Source: Acidobacteriota bacterium
GTDB taxonomy: Bacteria > Acidobacteriota > Vicinamibacteria > Vicinamibacterales > CAVVIG01
Length of the DNA stretch: 9,452 bases
Assembly: GCA_016195295.1 (NCBI GenBank)
Contig: JACPZV010000312.1
Coordinates: 1-9,452 of the forward strand
Reading direction: 5' to 3'
A model generated the notes under the pieces. That model was not told where the DNA came from. It made no database searches and saw only the letters and a program-made list of their open reading frames with translations. Made by a program: the position numbers and the translations under genes. The first letter of the stretch is position 1, and every line of letters begins with the position of its first letter. This document shows, one piece after another, positions 1 through 6,789 of the stretch.

Positions 1-730
1 CCGCCGGGACGACTTGGGGATCCGCGCTCAGCACGCCGTCCACGTCGGTCCAGATCTCGATGACCGAGGCGCCGACCGCCGCGCCGACAATGGCCGCGCT
101 GTAGTCCGATCCGTTGCGGCCGATGGTCGTCGTCTGGCCGTCTTCGGTGGCGCCGATGAAGCCGGTGACGACCGGCAGGACGCGGCCGGTGCGGCGGGAC
201 AGGCGTGCGAAGAGCGCGCGCGCCCGGCGGTTCGTCTGGCGAAACAGGACGTTGGCGTGCGTGAACTGCTCGTCGGTGACGAGAAACTCGCGCGCGTCGA
301 CGAAGACGGACGGACACGACCTGTTCAGGTAGCTCGAGACGATGAGCGCGGACAGCCGCTCGCCGAAGCTCGCCGTCATGTCGAGCGCGCGGAGCGGACA
401 GTGACGAAGCAGATGAATGCCCTGCAGCGTGCTCTCCAGCTCGGCGAGCAGCGCGTCCACCTGCGCGCGCACGCGCGCGGGCCGCGGGCCGATCAGATGC
501 GAGACGGCCGAGCGATGGCGTCGCGCGATCTGCTCGAACGCTTCGACGTAGCCAGGATCCGCGCGCTCGGCCAGCCGCGCGCACTCGATCAACTGGTTGG
601 TGACGCCTTGAAACGCCGAAACGATCGCGATGATCGGCTCGCGCCGTCGTTCGTTCAGAAGAATGCGTCCCACGCCGCGGATCGTCGCCGGCGTGGACAG
701 GGAGGAGCCGCCGAACTTGAGGACTTTCAC
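1..730 (-). CDS. thrA: Aspartate kinase, N-terminal part; probably bifunctional aspartokinase/homoserine dehydrogenase (partial)
   Basis: Phosphorylates L-aspartate with ATP, the first step towards threonine, methionine and lysine in the cytoplasm. The minus frame is open from a GTG at 730 to the window edge, giving 243 residues. The kinase signature KFGGSS is at residues 5-10, SFGERLSA at about 121-128, VVTGFIGA at 187-194, GRNGSDYSA at 204-212 and TDVDGVLSADP at 228-238. The segment GIHLLRHCP (104-112) resembles the ThrA/MetL type more than short LysC enzymes, so a homoserine dehydrogenase domain is expected beyond the window; this is inference. The GTG is chosen because it places KFGG at the usual N-terminal distance and no better in-frame start lies upstream. 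No clear Shine-Dalgarno is visible. A monofunctional LysC remains possible. Confidence 0.88.
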   Translation of the reverse strand, partial: MKVLKFGGSSLSTPATIRGVGRILLNERRREPIIAIVSAFQGVTNQLIECARLAERADPGYVEAFEQIARRHRSAVSHLIGPRPARVRAQVDALLAELESTLQGIHLLRHCPLRALDMTASFGERLSALIVSSYLNRSCPSVFVDAREFLVTDEQFTHANVLFRQTNRRARALFARLSRRTGRVLPVVTGFIGATEDGQTTTIGRNGSDYSAAIVGAAVGASVIEIWTDVDGVLSADPQVVPA

Positions 731-742
731 GCCGTTAGGAAT

Positions 743-802
743 ATCACGAAGCCGCGAAGAACACGAGAATCACGAAGAACGGAAGAACCACAAGGACCAC
801 AG
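743..802. repeat. Degenerate purine-rich intergenic repeat tract
   Basis: The gap between the aspartokinase and the outer-membrane protein holds a run of imperfect short repeats. ATCACGAAG occurs at 743-751 and 769-777, CACGAGA at 762-768, CGCGAAGA at 753-760, followed by AAGAACCACAAGGACCAC-like units to about 802. One strand is almost free of T here, unlike the surrounding DNA. Similar CACGAAG/ACCACAAGG tracts recur between genes in Acidobacteriota and some other phyla as far as I recall. The rest of the gap (803-898) shows no gene and no clear terminator. Confidence 0.55.
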
Positions 803-898
803 TCCCCTCCGGACTGATCATGCGGGCGCGTTTCGGACTACATCCCGGTATCCGACATCGGTTTGTCGATCCAGACGTGACACTCCACGCGCCGCCCA

Positions 899-1999
899 TC
901 AGAACCGCCAGAAGAATCCGGGGACCACGATGATCTGCACCTGCGTTCCGCTCCCGCCAAAGGTCTGGAAGCCATTGATTGGCGCGCCGCTCAGGCTCGA
1001 CTGCGCGTTGGTTGAGGGATTGTTGCTGAACTGGACGGCCGGGTTCACGGGAATCGCATAGACGGCCACTGGCGTCAGCGTTGCGACCGACGCGTTCGCG
1101 TCAACCACGTTGCTGACGCTGTTCCTGGTGAGGTGCGCACGGACGTCCAGCCGGACACCCCAGCGTGACGAGACCGCATATTTGATTCCGCCCCCGAGCA
1201 CGCCGACGAACGCGCGGCGCTCGATGGAGTAGCGCAGGCTGACCGTGTCAGTTTCGTCGTGTTTCACCAGGCCCGCCATCGGACTGCCGGGAGGTGCGGT
1301 GATCTGGTAGTTTCCAATCAGGCTGGCGCTCGGCGAGTCGCCGCCGTTGACCACGACTCCTCCGCCCACGGTGGCGTAAGGAATGATCCGGCCGTCGGTT
1401 TTCACGTTGATGTTGAGAACGCCCGTTGTGAAGACCTGATAGGCGCGCGGTTGATCAACCGTGTCCGTCGAGGTCGCGGTCATGAGCGGCGTGTTTCCCC
1501 CTGCGCCCGCGGGAAGCGGCACGCTGAAGGCTGATATGAAGCTGGCGCGACTGGCCTCGATCCCCGCGAGAGCGGCATCGCTCATCGTCAATTGGGCGCG
1601 GCTGAAATCGATGCCGAATTCCGCCGTGTAGCGGGGAGTGACATGGCGGCTGATGCGAAAACCGAAGCTACCGGCATTCTGCCGCTGGGCAACCGAGCTG
1701 TTCAGGATCGGATCGAGCGCCGCGATCTTCGCGCTGATGCCGCGCGCCGTGTTCACCTGATTGAGGAGCACCGCACCATCCCCAAAGTACCAGGATGATT
1801 CGCGACGGCTCGGCACGCCCGTCACCGTCGTGAACGGTGCGCCGGCGGCGGGCAAGGTCGCGGTCCCGTCCTCGGGATGGTTGCTCAGCATCCCTCCGAC
1901 GTGGAATTCGACTTCCCACTGGCCCTGCGCGGCCGCAGGACTCGCGATGGCAAGAAGCGTGAACAGGATCCCCAGCGCCGTTGAATCGTTGCGTCGCAT
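899..1999 (-). CDS. Outer-membrane beta-barrel protein of unknown function
   Basis: A secreted protein of 366 residues. The start at 1999 is preferred over the frame extension to 2029 because GAAGGAGG sits 6 nt before it and a clean signal peptide follows: Arg-Arg, a hydrophobic core (about residues 9-20), then SPAAAQ with likely cleavage after AAA. The mature part is rich in alternating polar/hydrophobic strands such as RIIPYATVGGGVVV and RWGVRLDVRAHL, and ends GFFWRF with the C-terminal aromatic residue typical of Bam-inserted barrels. I recognise it as like a family of roughly 350-400-residue barrels common in Acidobacteriota, with no known substrate. It lies 65 nt after the response regulator on the same strand, so it may belong to that operon and be its target. 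Its leader holds a hairpin over the ribosome binding site. Confidence 0.8.
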   Translation of the reverse strand: MRRNDSTALGILFTLLAIASPAAAQGQWEVEFHVGGMLSNHPEDGTATLPAAGAPFTTVTGVPSRRESSWYFGDGAVLLNQVNTARGISAKIAALDPILNSSVAQRQNAGSFGFRISRHVTPRYTAEFGIDFSRAQLTMSDAALAGIEASRASFISAFSVPLPAGAGGNTPLMTATSTDTVDQPRAYQVFTTGVLNINVKTDGRIIPYATVGGGVVVNGGDSPSASLIGNYQITAPPGSPMAGLVKHDETDTVSLRYSIERRAFVGVLGGGIKYAVSSRWGVRLDVRAHLTRNSVSNVVDANASVATLTPVAVYAIPVNPAVQFSNNPSTNAQSSLSGAPINGFQTFGGSGTQVQIIVVPGFFWRF

Positions 2000-2001
2000 G
2001 A

Positions 2002-2028
2002 TGTGCCTCCTTCTCTGCAGAAGGCACA
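2002..2028 (-). promoter_or_regulatory. Leader hairpin enclosing the ribosome binding site of the outer-membrane protein gene
   Basis: Read on the minus strand, TGTGCC then TTCT pair with AGAA then GGCACA, giving 10 bp of stem with a 4-nt loop (GCAG) and a 3-nt bulge (GGA) on the 3' side. An alternative pairing is CCTTCT with AGAAGG. The Shine-Dalgarno GGAGG (complement of 2006-2010) lies in the 3' arm and bulge, and the ATG is at 1999. Folding would hide the ribosome binding site, so translational control is possible. The pairing is seen directly; the regulation is inferred. Confidence 0.45.
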
Positions 2029-2064
2029 CTAGAAGAATGTCGTGTGAAGTGCTTGAGGGACACG

Positions 2065-2760
2065 TCAGGAACGCGTGATGTTTTCGTTGAACCGATATCC
2101 CACGTTTCGGACGCTGAGAATGTAGGCCGGATGCTCGAGGTCGTCCTCGATTTTCTTTCGAAGGGCGGCGACGTGCGTGTCGACGGTCCGGTGCGTCACG
2201 TACACATCCTCGCCCCAGATCTGTTTCAGGAAGTCGTCGCGCGTGATGACGTCACCGCGCCGCTTGAGAAGCAGCGTCAGGATTCGAAATTCCGTATCCG
2301 TGAGCTGAAGCTCGATGTCGCCTTTGAACGCGCTGTGTTTGCGAAGATCGAGCTTGATCGGCGCGGCCTCGAGAATGCCACTGTCATCGTGGGTGTGCGT
2401 TCGTCGAAGGACGGCGTGGATGCGCGCCACCAACTCGGCCAGGCTGAACGGCTTCGTCACGTAGTCATCGGCGCCGAGGCCCAGCCCACGGACTTTGTCA
2501 ATCTCCTGGTTGCGTGCGGTGAGCATGATGATCGGCGTTCGAATCTCGCGCGTACGTATCTCTTCGCAGATCTGGAAGCCGTTTCGGCCCGGCAGCATCA
2601 GGTCGAGGACGACCAGCTCCGGCGGAGACCGGAGGATCGCGGCCAGGCCCGTCACGCCGTCCACGGCCACTTCGACCTCGAACCCCTCGAATTCGAGCTC
2701 GTCCTTCAGCGCCAGGCGGATGCCCGGCTCGTCTTCAATAACGAGGATTCTGCGCGGCAT
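2065..2760 (-). CDS. Two-component response regulator, OmpR/PhoB family
   Basis: A cytoplasmic DNA-binding regulator of 231 residues, the normal length for the family. The receiver domain (about 4-118) shows the acidic pair E9/D10, the phospho-acceptor D53 in VVLDLMLPG, T81 in MLTAR and K103 in VTKPF. The winged-helix output domain (about 132-226) includes LTDTEFRILTLL, the recognition-helix region RTVDTHVAALRKKI and the C-terminal hairpin VRNVGYRF. The ATG at 2760 is 3 nt after the kinase stop codon; a GAGGG inside the kinase end serves as ribosome binding site, so the two are translationally coupled. The neighbouring kinase is its evident partner and the barrel protein gene 65 nt downstream is a likely target. 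The stimulus cannot be read from the sequence. Confidence 0.95.
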   Translation of the reverse strand: MPRRILVIEDEPGIRLALKDELEFEGFEVEVAVDGVTGLAAILRSPPELVVLDLMLPGRNGFQICEEIRTREIRTPIIMLTARNQEIDKVRGLGLGADDYVTKPFSLAELVARIHAVLRRTHTHDDSGILEAAPIKLDLRKHSAFKGDIELQLTDTEFRILTLLLKRRGDVITRDDFLKQIWGEDVYVTHRTVDTHVAALRKKIEDDLEHPAYILSVRNVGYRFNENITRS

Positions 2761-2763
2761 GGG

Positions 2764-4239
2764 TCAGCCCTCAGCTCTCGGCAGCCGCAATCGGAAGCAG
2801 CTGCCCTCGCCCGGTCGACTCTCCACCGAGACGGATCCGCCGTGACCGTCGATCACGTGCTTCACCAACGCCAATCCGATCCCCACGCCCTGCACGTTGA
2901 GGTCGGCAGCCTGGCGGCCGCGATAGAATTTTTCAAAAATCTTCTCTTGTTCCGCGAGTGGAACGCCGATCCCGCGGTCCTGTACTTCGACGACGGTCGA
3001 TCCGTTCGCCGACGCGCACGTCACGGTCACTGAAGCATCCACTGGCGAGTACTTCACCGCGTTCTCGATCAGGTTCTGAATGCAGTGCTGCAGCGCCGTC
3101 CGATCAGCCCGGGCCCAGAGGGGAGCGGCCTCCGCCCCGCACAATCGTATTCGGCCCGGACGAACGGTGTACTGACACGACTCGATCGCGTCGCGGGCGA
3201 CCGAGACGAGATCGACGCGCTCGAATGAATACACTCTCCTGCCGCCCTCGATCTGCGCGAAGTCCAGCAGCCGGCTGACGAGCGCGCTGAGCCGGCGTGA
3301 TTCCTGGCCAACGACGTGATGATATTCAGCAAGCTGTTGCGGGTCGCGAACGCGCGCGGATTCGAGACGCTCCGACAGCGCCATGATCGAGCTGAGCGGC
3401 GATCGAAACTCATGCGAGACGGCCGACACGAAGTCGGTCCGCAACTGCGACAGCCGCGCTTCCTGGGACACGGCGCGATACACCAGCAGACTGCCGAGAA
3501 TCGTGATCAGAACGAGCAAGCCCATCGCATAGACAAACGCGTGTTGCCGAACGTCGAGGGCGCCGGCGCTCCGGGGCTCGTAAAACACGACTTGAAAGAA
3601 AGAAAAGCCCTCGAGCCCGAACGCGTCGGTCGCCGGCAGGGAGACGTTGTCGCGAAAGTCTCCGATCCACAGCCTCGCGCTGCAGCCGGCTGCCGCGCAC
3701 AATCCGGTCAGGCGCTGGTTGACGCGATCGAGTACCGGTTGAGCTTCGAGCACGTACCCCTGATCACGGCCTGGCAGGCGAACGACCAGCACCTTGAGCC
3801 GCAGAAAGTACTGCGCACCCGACTTGAAGTCGCGGAGAAAAACCACGATGCGCGGATAGTAGGATTCGGCAATGGATTGCGCCGTGGGTGGCCCCCCTGG
3901 AGTCGCCGGCGAGAAAGGAAAGCGACGGGGTGACTCGCTGGACGGCAGCGACAACTGGAAATCGGGAAAGACCACGCGATCGCCTTCAACCTCGAATCTG
4001 AACAACGCGCGTGAGATTGCCGACGCGACATCGGTCGAGAACAACCAAGATTTCAGGTCTTCCTCAACCAGCCGCACGATCTGCCGCTGTCGCTCGGCTT
4101 TTTCGTGGGCGACCTGGGTCCGTTCGCTGCGCACGGCGCGGGCGATCAGCACGGTGAAGATCGCCGCCGGCAACAGGACCATCAGCACGAGCAACCAGAT
4201 GCTCTTCCGGTTCCAGTACAGGCGAGTGACGTCCCACAT
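2764..4239 (-). CDS. Membrane sensor histidine kinase
   Basis: An inner-membrane HisKA/HATPase_c kinase of 491 residues. A first membrane segment lies at about 14-34 and a second at about 236-254, enclosing a periplasmic domain of some 200 residues that I cannot place in a named sensor family. It contains a close Cys pair (C181, C186) that could form a disulfide. There is no obvious HAMP; a short linker leads to the H-box SHEFRSPL with H276 as phospho-acceptor. The ATP-binding domain has the N-box NLIENAVKYS (389-398), G1 DRGIGVP (421-427), F-box FEKFYRG (435-441) and G2 GVGIGLAL (451-458). All catalytic motifs are intact. The ATG at 4239 is the only reasonable start, with a weak AGGA close upstream. 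It phosphorylates the regulator encoded 3 nt downstream. Confidence 0.95.
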   Translation of the reverse strand: MWDVTRLYWNRKSIWLLVLMVLLPAAIFTVLIARAVRSERTQVAHEKAERQRQIVRLVEEDLKSWLFSTDVASAISRALFRFEVEGDRVVFPDFQLSLPSSESPRRFPFSPATPGGPPTAQSIAESYYPRIVVFLRDFKSGAQYFLRLKVLVVRLPGRDQGYVLEAQPVLDRVNQRLTGLCAAAGCSARLWIGDFRDNVSLPATDAFGLEGFSFFQVVFYEPRSAGALDVRQHAFVYAMGLLVLITILGSLLVYRAVSQEARLSQLRTDFVSAVSHEFRSPLSSIMALSERLESARVRDPQQLAEYHHVVGQESRRLSALVSRLLDFAQIEGGRRVYSFERVDLVSVARDAIESCQYTVRPGRIRLCGAEAAPLWARADRTALQHCIQNLIENAVKYSPVDASVTVTCASANGSTVVEVQDRGIGVPLAEQEKIFEKFYRGRQAADLNVQGVGIGLALVKHVIDGHGGSVSVESRPGEGSCFRLRLPRAEG

Positions 4240-4276
4240 GATCCTGAACGAAGTGTAAGGAGTCGAACGCGAACGG

Positions 4277-4307
4277 ATTGTGAGACTTCTGTTAAGTTTC
4301 GGTCAAG
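4277..4307 (-). promoter_or_regulatory. Candidate promoter and response-regulator site before the histidine kinase gene
   Basis: On the minus strand a -35-like TTGACC (4306-4301) and a -10-like CACAAT (4282-4277) are separated by 18 nt, placing a start about 30 nt before the kinase ATG. The -35 region contains a direct repeat CTTGAC (4307-4302) and CTTAAC (4296-4291) with an 11-bp period, the spacing at which OmpR/PhoB-type regulators bind. Autoregulation by the encoded regulator is inferred. This AT-richer patch stands out in GC-rich surroundings. Confidence 0.4.
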
Positions 4308-4345
4308 CAGGGCTGACCCATCTCCGCAGCAGGAGGCCACGTCCG

Positions 4346-5094
4346 TCAGCGCTGCGCGCGGACAGCCGACAGGTTGACGCCCATGACGCCGTAGCGGCGT
4401 GCCGTCTTCTCCTTCGATGTGCCCGCGAAACAGTCGAACCGCTCGGCGATTCGCACGTTGGTAACGCCCGCCTCCAGGAACGCCGCGACAAGCTCTGCCT
4501 CCAGCAGAGCGCCGGCGATTCAACCGGTCCAGAGATCGATGTCGTGTCGCGCGCTTTCCGGCAAGTCCACGCCGAGCACGATGTCCGCGATCTGCACGCG
4601 GCCTTCGGGTTTCAAGACGCGCCGGATCTCGGCGATGGCGTCTCGTCGCTCTCGCCCTCAACCGGCAGCGCTGCAGCCTCTCCCTCCCGCACCTCGACCT
4701 GTGCCAGCCCGCGCGCCGTCGCACCGCGCCGCGCCCGATCGCGCATCGCCTCGGTCATGTCGACCCCGATCGCCCGGCCGCGCGGGCCCACATGGAACGC
4801 GGCCAGCAGGAGATCCGTGCCGGCGCCGCATCCGATGTCGACGACGGTGGCGCCTGCCGGCAGCGGCGCGATCGCGTGCGGATTCCCGACGCCGGCAAAC
4901 GACTCGGTCACGGTCCCAGGGAGCCTGGACAGCTCCGCGGCGTCGTAATGGAGTCGTTGCGCTGCGTAGTGCGGGCCACGATGGAAATGGAACTCGCCGG
5001 AAGGATCCGCGGCGACGCGCGCGTAGATGGACCGGATTTCGGCTCGGAGCTTGAGTATGTCGAGATCGACGGGACACGCAATGGCCATACTCAT
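4346..5094 (-). pseudogene. ArsM-like SAM methyltransferase with probable selenocysteine codon; disrupted by an internal deletion
   Basis: A class I methyltransferase resembling arsenite methyltransferases. The first part (5094 to about 4645) carries FHFHRG, ESFAGVGNP, SAM motif I VDIGCGAGTD (85-94) and D112 after beta-2. After LPVEGES the frame breaks. The rest of the protein resumes in another frame at about 4645 (DAIAEIRRVLKPEGR) and runs to a TGA at 4346-4348, ending RFDCFAGTSKE...RRYGVMGVN. Against remembered relatives about 16 residues (a D-V-V-I-S-N-G-V-x-N-L-like segment) are missing, equal to a deletion near 46 nt. The second part has one in-frame UGA (4522-4520) inside W-T-G-UGA-I-A-G-A-L, where relatives have Cys, followed by a SECIS-like hairpin. 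The start is 5094 or, with better spacing from GAGGT, 5088, 27-33 nt after the flavoprotein stop. This copy is probably inactive, unless the deletion is an assembly error. Confidence 0.72.
4492..4522 (-). promoter_or_regulatory. Candidate in-frame selenocysteine UGA with bacterial SECIS element
   Basis: On the minus strand the UGA is at 4522-4520. After 16 nt comes the apical loop UGGAG (4503-4499), closed by a perfect 7-bp stem GCTCTGC (4510-4504) with GCAGAGC (4498-4492). A further lower stem CGCCG with CGGCG is possible. The bacterial SECIS rule as I recall it asks for 16-37 nt between UGA and apical loop and a G in the first two loop positions; both hold. The reading frame continues with conserved protein sequence on both sides of the UGA. 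Decoding would need SelA, SelB, SelD and tRNA-Sec, none of which are in the window. Confidence 0.65.
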
Positions 5095-5121
5095 TCACCT
5101 CGTGCAGAATGGTGCCCTCCG

Positions 5122-6279
5122 CTACAGCTTCATGTGCAGCCAGAACTTCTCGAACAACATTTTGCTCAGGTGCCAGCGCCAGCTTGGCGGTTCGAGCTTC
5201 ACCACCGGCGTCGGTTCCGAGTAGAAGTCGCCGCCGCCGAAACCGGCCTTTCCGCCGCCAATCTCGATGAAGCACTCGCCGTACCCGTCGAAGCGCGCGA
5301 GCGTTGGGTTCCCGGCAATCGCACGCGCAATGTTTTTCGCCACGACCTTGGCTTCACGGTGTGCGAAGGTGCCCGCTTTCGGGAGCGGTTTGCCGAGTGC
5401 CAACGGGATGGCGACGACATCGCCGATCGCATACACGCCCGGGAACCTGGTCTCGAGCGTGTGGCGATCGACAGACACCCACCCGGTCTGACCGGCGAGG
5501 CCGCTCGCTCGGATCACGCGCGGCGGGCGATGCGGCGGCACGTACGCGAGCAGATCGAACTCGGCACGGGCGCCGTTGGCGAACGTCAACGACTTCATCG
5601 CAACATCGACGCCCGTCACCTGATGGTCGGGGTGGTACGAAATGGCTTTCGTGGCGAGGAGTTGCGTGACGCCAGCGGACACGTTCGGTCCAGCCACGCC
5701 CATCGGCGCCGGCTCCGCAGCGTAGACCTCGACCCTCACGGTTGCGCGCCCGCTTCGTTTGCGGCAAAACGTGTCGATGAGCATTGCCGCCTCATACGGA
5801 GCCGCCGGGCATTTGTACGCTGGGGCGGCGGTCAACACGACGATGCGGCCTCCGCGGAAAACGCGTAAGGCATTCCAGAACGCCTGCGCGCCCTGGAGCG
5901 TGTAGAAGTTGTGTCCGGCTTCGGCCAGGCCTGGAATCGCGTCCACGTCAAACTCGGCGCCGAGCGAAATCACAAGGTAATCGGCATCGAGCACCTCGCC
6001 CGCGACGGTGACGCGGCGTGCGTCGGGATCGATGCGCTCGATTTCGCCGACGCGCACCTCGATGCCCTTTCGCTCCAGCCGCGTGAAGGGCCGCTTGATC
6101 GACTCAGCGCGGCGTTGGCCGACCATGAGCCAGAGAAGCGACGGCGCAAACAGGTGCTCGCGCTCGCGCTCCACCAGCACGATTCGATGCGCAGAGGGCA
6201 GCCGGCTCCGGAGGTCGCGGGCGGTCACGACGCCGCCGACCCCGCCACCGAGGACGACGACGGTCTTGGGCTGGCTCAT
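5122..6279 (-). CDS. FAD-dependent oxidoreductase, sulfide:quinone reductase-like
   Basis: A flavoprotein of 385 residues of the sulfide:quinone reductase/flavocytochrome c sulfide dehydrogenase group. It probably oxidises sulfide to sulfane sulfur and passes electrons to quinone at the inner face of the membrane. The FAD dinucleotide motif GGGVGG is at 11-16, the second FAD motif FPGVYAIGDVV at 279-289, and the PAYKCPAAPYE segment at 153-163 carries C157, matching a redox Cys of the family. Other Cys are C172 and C336. The C-terminus (KMLFEKFWLHMKL) is amphipathic, fitting monotopic membrane attachment. The ATG at 6279 has AAAGGAAG 8 nt upstream; the frame extends further to 6345 but would overlap the upstream gene. 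It lies 29 nt after the DsrE gene and 27 nt before the methyltransferase. Substrate assignment leans on context; a related NAD(P)/FAD reductase role is possible. Confidence 0.85.
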   Translation of the reverse strand: MSQPKTVVVLGGGVGGVVTARDLRSRLPSAHRIVLVEREREHLFAPSLLWLMVGQRRAESIKRPFTRLERKGIEVRVGEIERIDPDARRVTVAGEVLDADYLVISLGAEFDVDAIPGLAEAGHNFYTLQGAQAFWNALRVFRGGRIVVLTAAPAYKCPAAPYEAAMLIDTFCRKRSGRATVRVEVYAAEPAPMGVAGPNVSAGVTQLLATKAISYHPDHQVTGVDVAMKSLTFANGARAEFDLLAYVPPHRPPRVIRASGLAGQTGWVSVDRHTLETRFPGVYAIGDVVAIPLALGKPLPKAGTFAHREAKVVAKNIARAIAGNPTLARFDGYGECFIEIGGGKAGFGGGDFYSEPTPVVKLEPPSWRWHLSKMLFEKFWLHMKL

Positions 6280-6308
6280 GACGACAGCTTCCTTTCCCCT
6301 GAACCGCT

Positions 6309-6662
6309 TCAGAACACCAGCACCTTGTCGGCCCACCGCGTCCATTCGGTCAGCTGGTCGAGCGAGCTGCGGCGCGATGATTCGCTCAGCTCACCATCGG
6401 TGACACCGCGCGCGTCCATGCACGTCCCGCAGACGCCAATCTCCCCGCCTCGTTTCGCCACGCCGAGCAGCATGACCTCGACGCTGTAGTAGCCCTGCGG
6501 AACCTTCTGGCCGGCCTTCGCGCCGCTCGCTGCGTCACCGATGAGGAAGACCTTCACCTGTTCACCATCACGCTTCGAGAGGGACCCGGCCAGCCGAAGC
6601 GCGTTGTACGTCCGCTCCGTTCCGTACGGGGGATCGTTCAGGATGAAGAGAGTCTTGGCCAT
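6309..6662 (-). CDS. DsrE-family protein (sulfur carrier type)
   Basis: A cytoplasmic protein of 117 residues with the DsrE/YchN-like fold signature: beta-1 TLFILNDPPYGTERTYNALRL, then VFLIGDAA and the Cys-containing loop GVCGTCMDARG (C78, C81), ending WADKVLVF. Family members bind and move sulfane sulfur on conserved Cys; here a C-x-x-C pair is available. The ATG at 6662 is preferred over extension to 6746 because AGGA stands 8 nt before it and the fold begins at once. It is placed between the remnant of the dioxygenase-like gene (4 nt gap) and the sulfide:quinone-reductase-like gene (29 nt gap), fitting a role in sulfane-sulfur handling. The exact donor and acceptor are unknown. Confidence 0.85.
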   Translation of the reverse strand: MAKTLFILNDPPYGTERTYNALRLAGSLSKRDGEQVKVFLIGDAASGAKAGQKVPQGYYSVEVMLLGVAKRGGEIGVCGTCMDARGVTDGELSESSRRSSLDQLTEWTRWADKVLVF

Positions 6663-6666
6663 TGGA

Positions 6667-6789
6667 TCAATCCTGAGTGTTTCCGAGCTCGATCTCATCG
6701 CCGTCTCGTAGTGGTGTAAACGAGATCGCGACGTCGGCGGAGTCATGCAAGCAGTAGCGGGCGCCGTAGTAGTAAGGCCGAAGAATCAT
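6667..6789 (-). pseudogene. 40-codon remnant resembling an MBL-fold persulfide dioxygenase (or small unknown protein)
   Basis: The ATG (6789-6787) overlaps the stop codon of the ArsR-rhodanese gene as ATGA, and the frame ends at 6667-6669, 4 nt before the DsrE start. It therefore fills the apparent gap as a coupled cistron. The product begins MILRPYYYG, like the M-I-x-R-Q-Y-Y-L-G start of MBL-fold persulfide dioxygenases (ETHE1/Blh type). It ends FTPLRDGDEIELGNT, like the strand about 90 residues into those enzymes, just before the T-P-G-H-T zinc motif. Everything between, including the H-x-H-x-D-H zinc site, and everything after is absent. A remnant left by deletions fits best. A genuine 40-residue peptide or an assembly collapse cannot be excluded. 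Resemblance is from memory. Confidence 0.5.

Noticed and set aside
2044..3033. Long open frame on the plus strand
   Set aside because: It lies antisense to the intact response regulator and kinase genes, has no recognisable domain, and reflects GC-rich codon structure. The same holds for plus-strand frames at 14-817, 4792-5868 and 6972-7790.
4301..4318. Inverted repeat GGTC(A)AGC...GCTGACC as a terminator after the methyltransferase
   Set aside because: The stem has a bulge and only about 7 bp, and no T-run follows on either strand. It overlaps the better-supported promoter region of the kinase gene.
4520..4522. The UGA as a simple nonsense mutation in a decaying gene
   Set aside because: Possible, since the gene also carries a deletion. 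The exact replacement of an expected Cys and the SECIS-like hairpin at the right distance make selenocysteine the better explanation; kept as the alternative.
4182..4724. Continuous minus-strand frame of 180 codons across the methyltransferase region
   Set aside because: Arg-rich composition without any domain. The frame next to it carries the conserved methyltransferase C-terminus up to the UGA and beyond, so this one is a shadow.
6663..6746. Upstream extension of the DsrE protein to 6746
   Set aside because: The extra 28 residues do not belong to the fold and overlap the 40-codon frame. A good AGGA site precedes the ATG at 6662.
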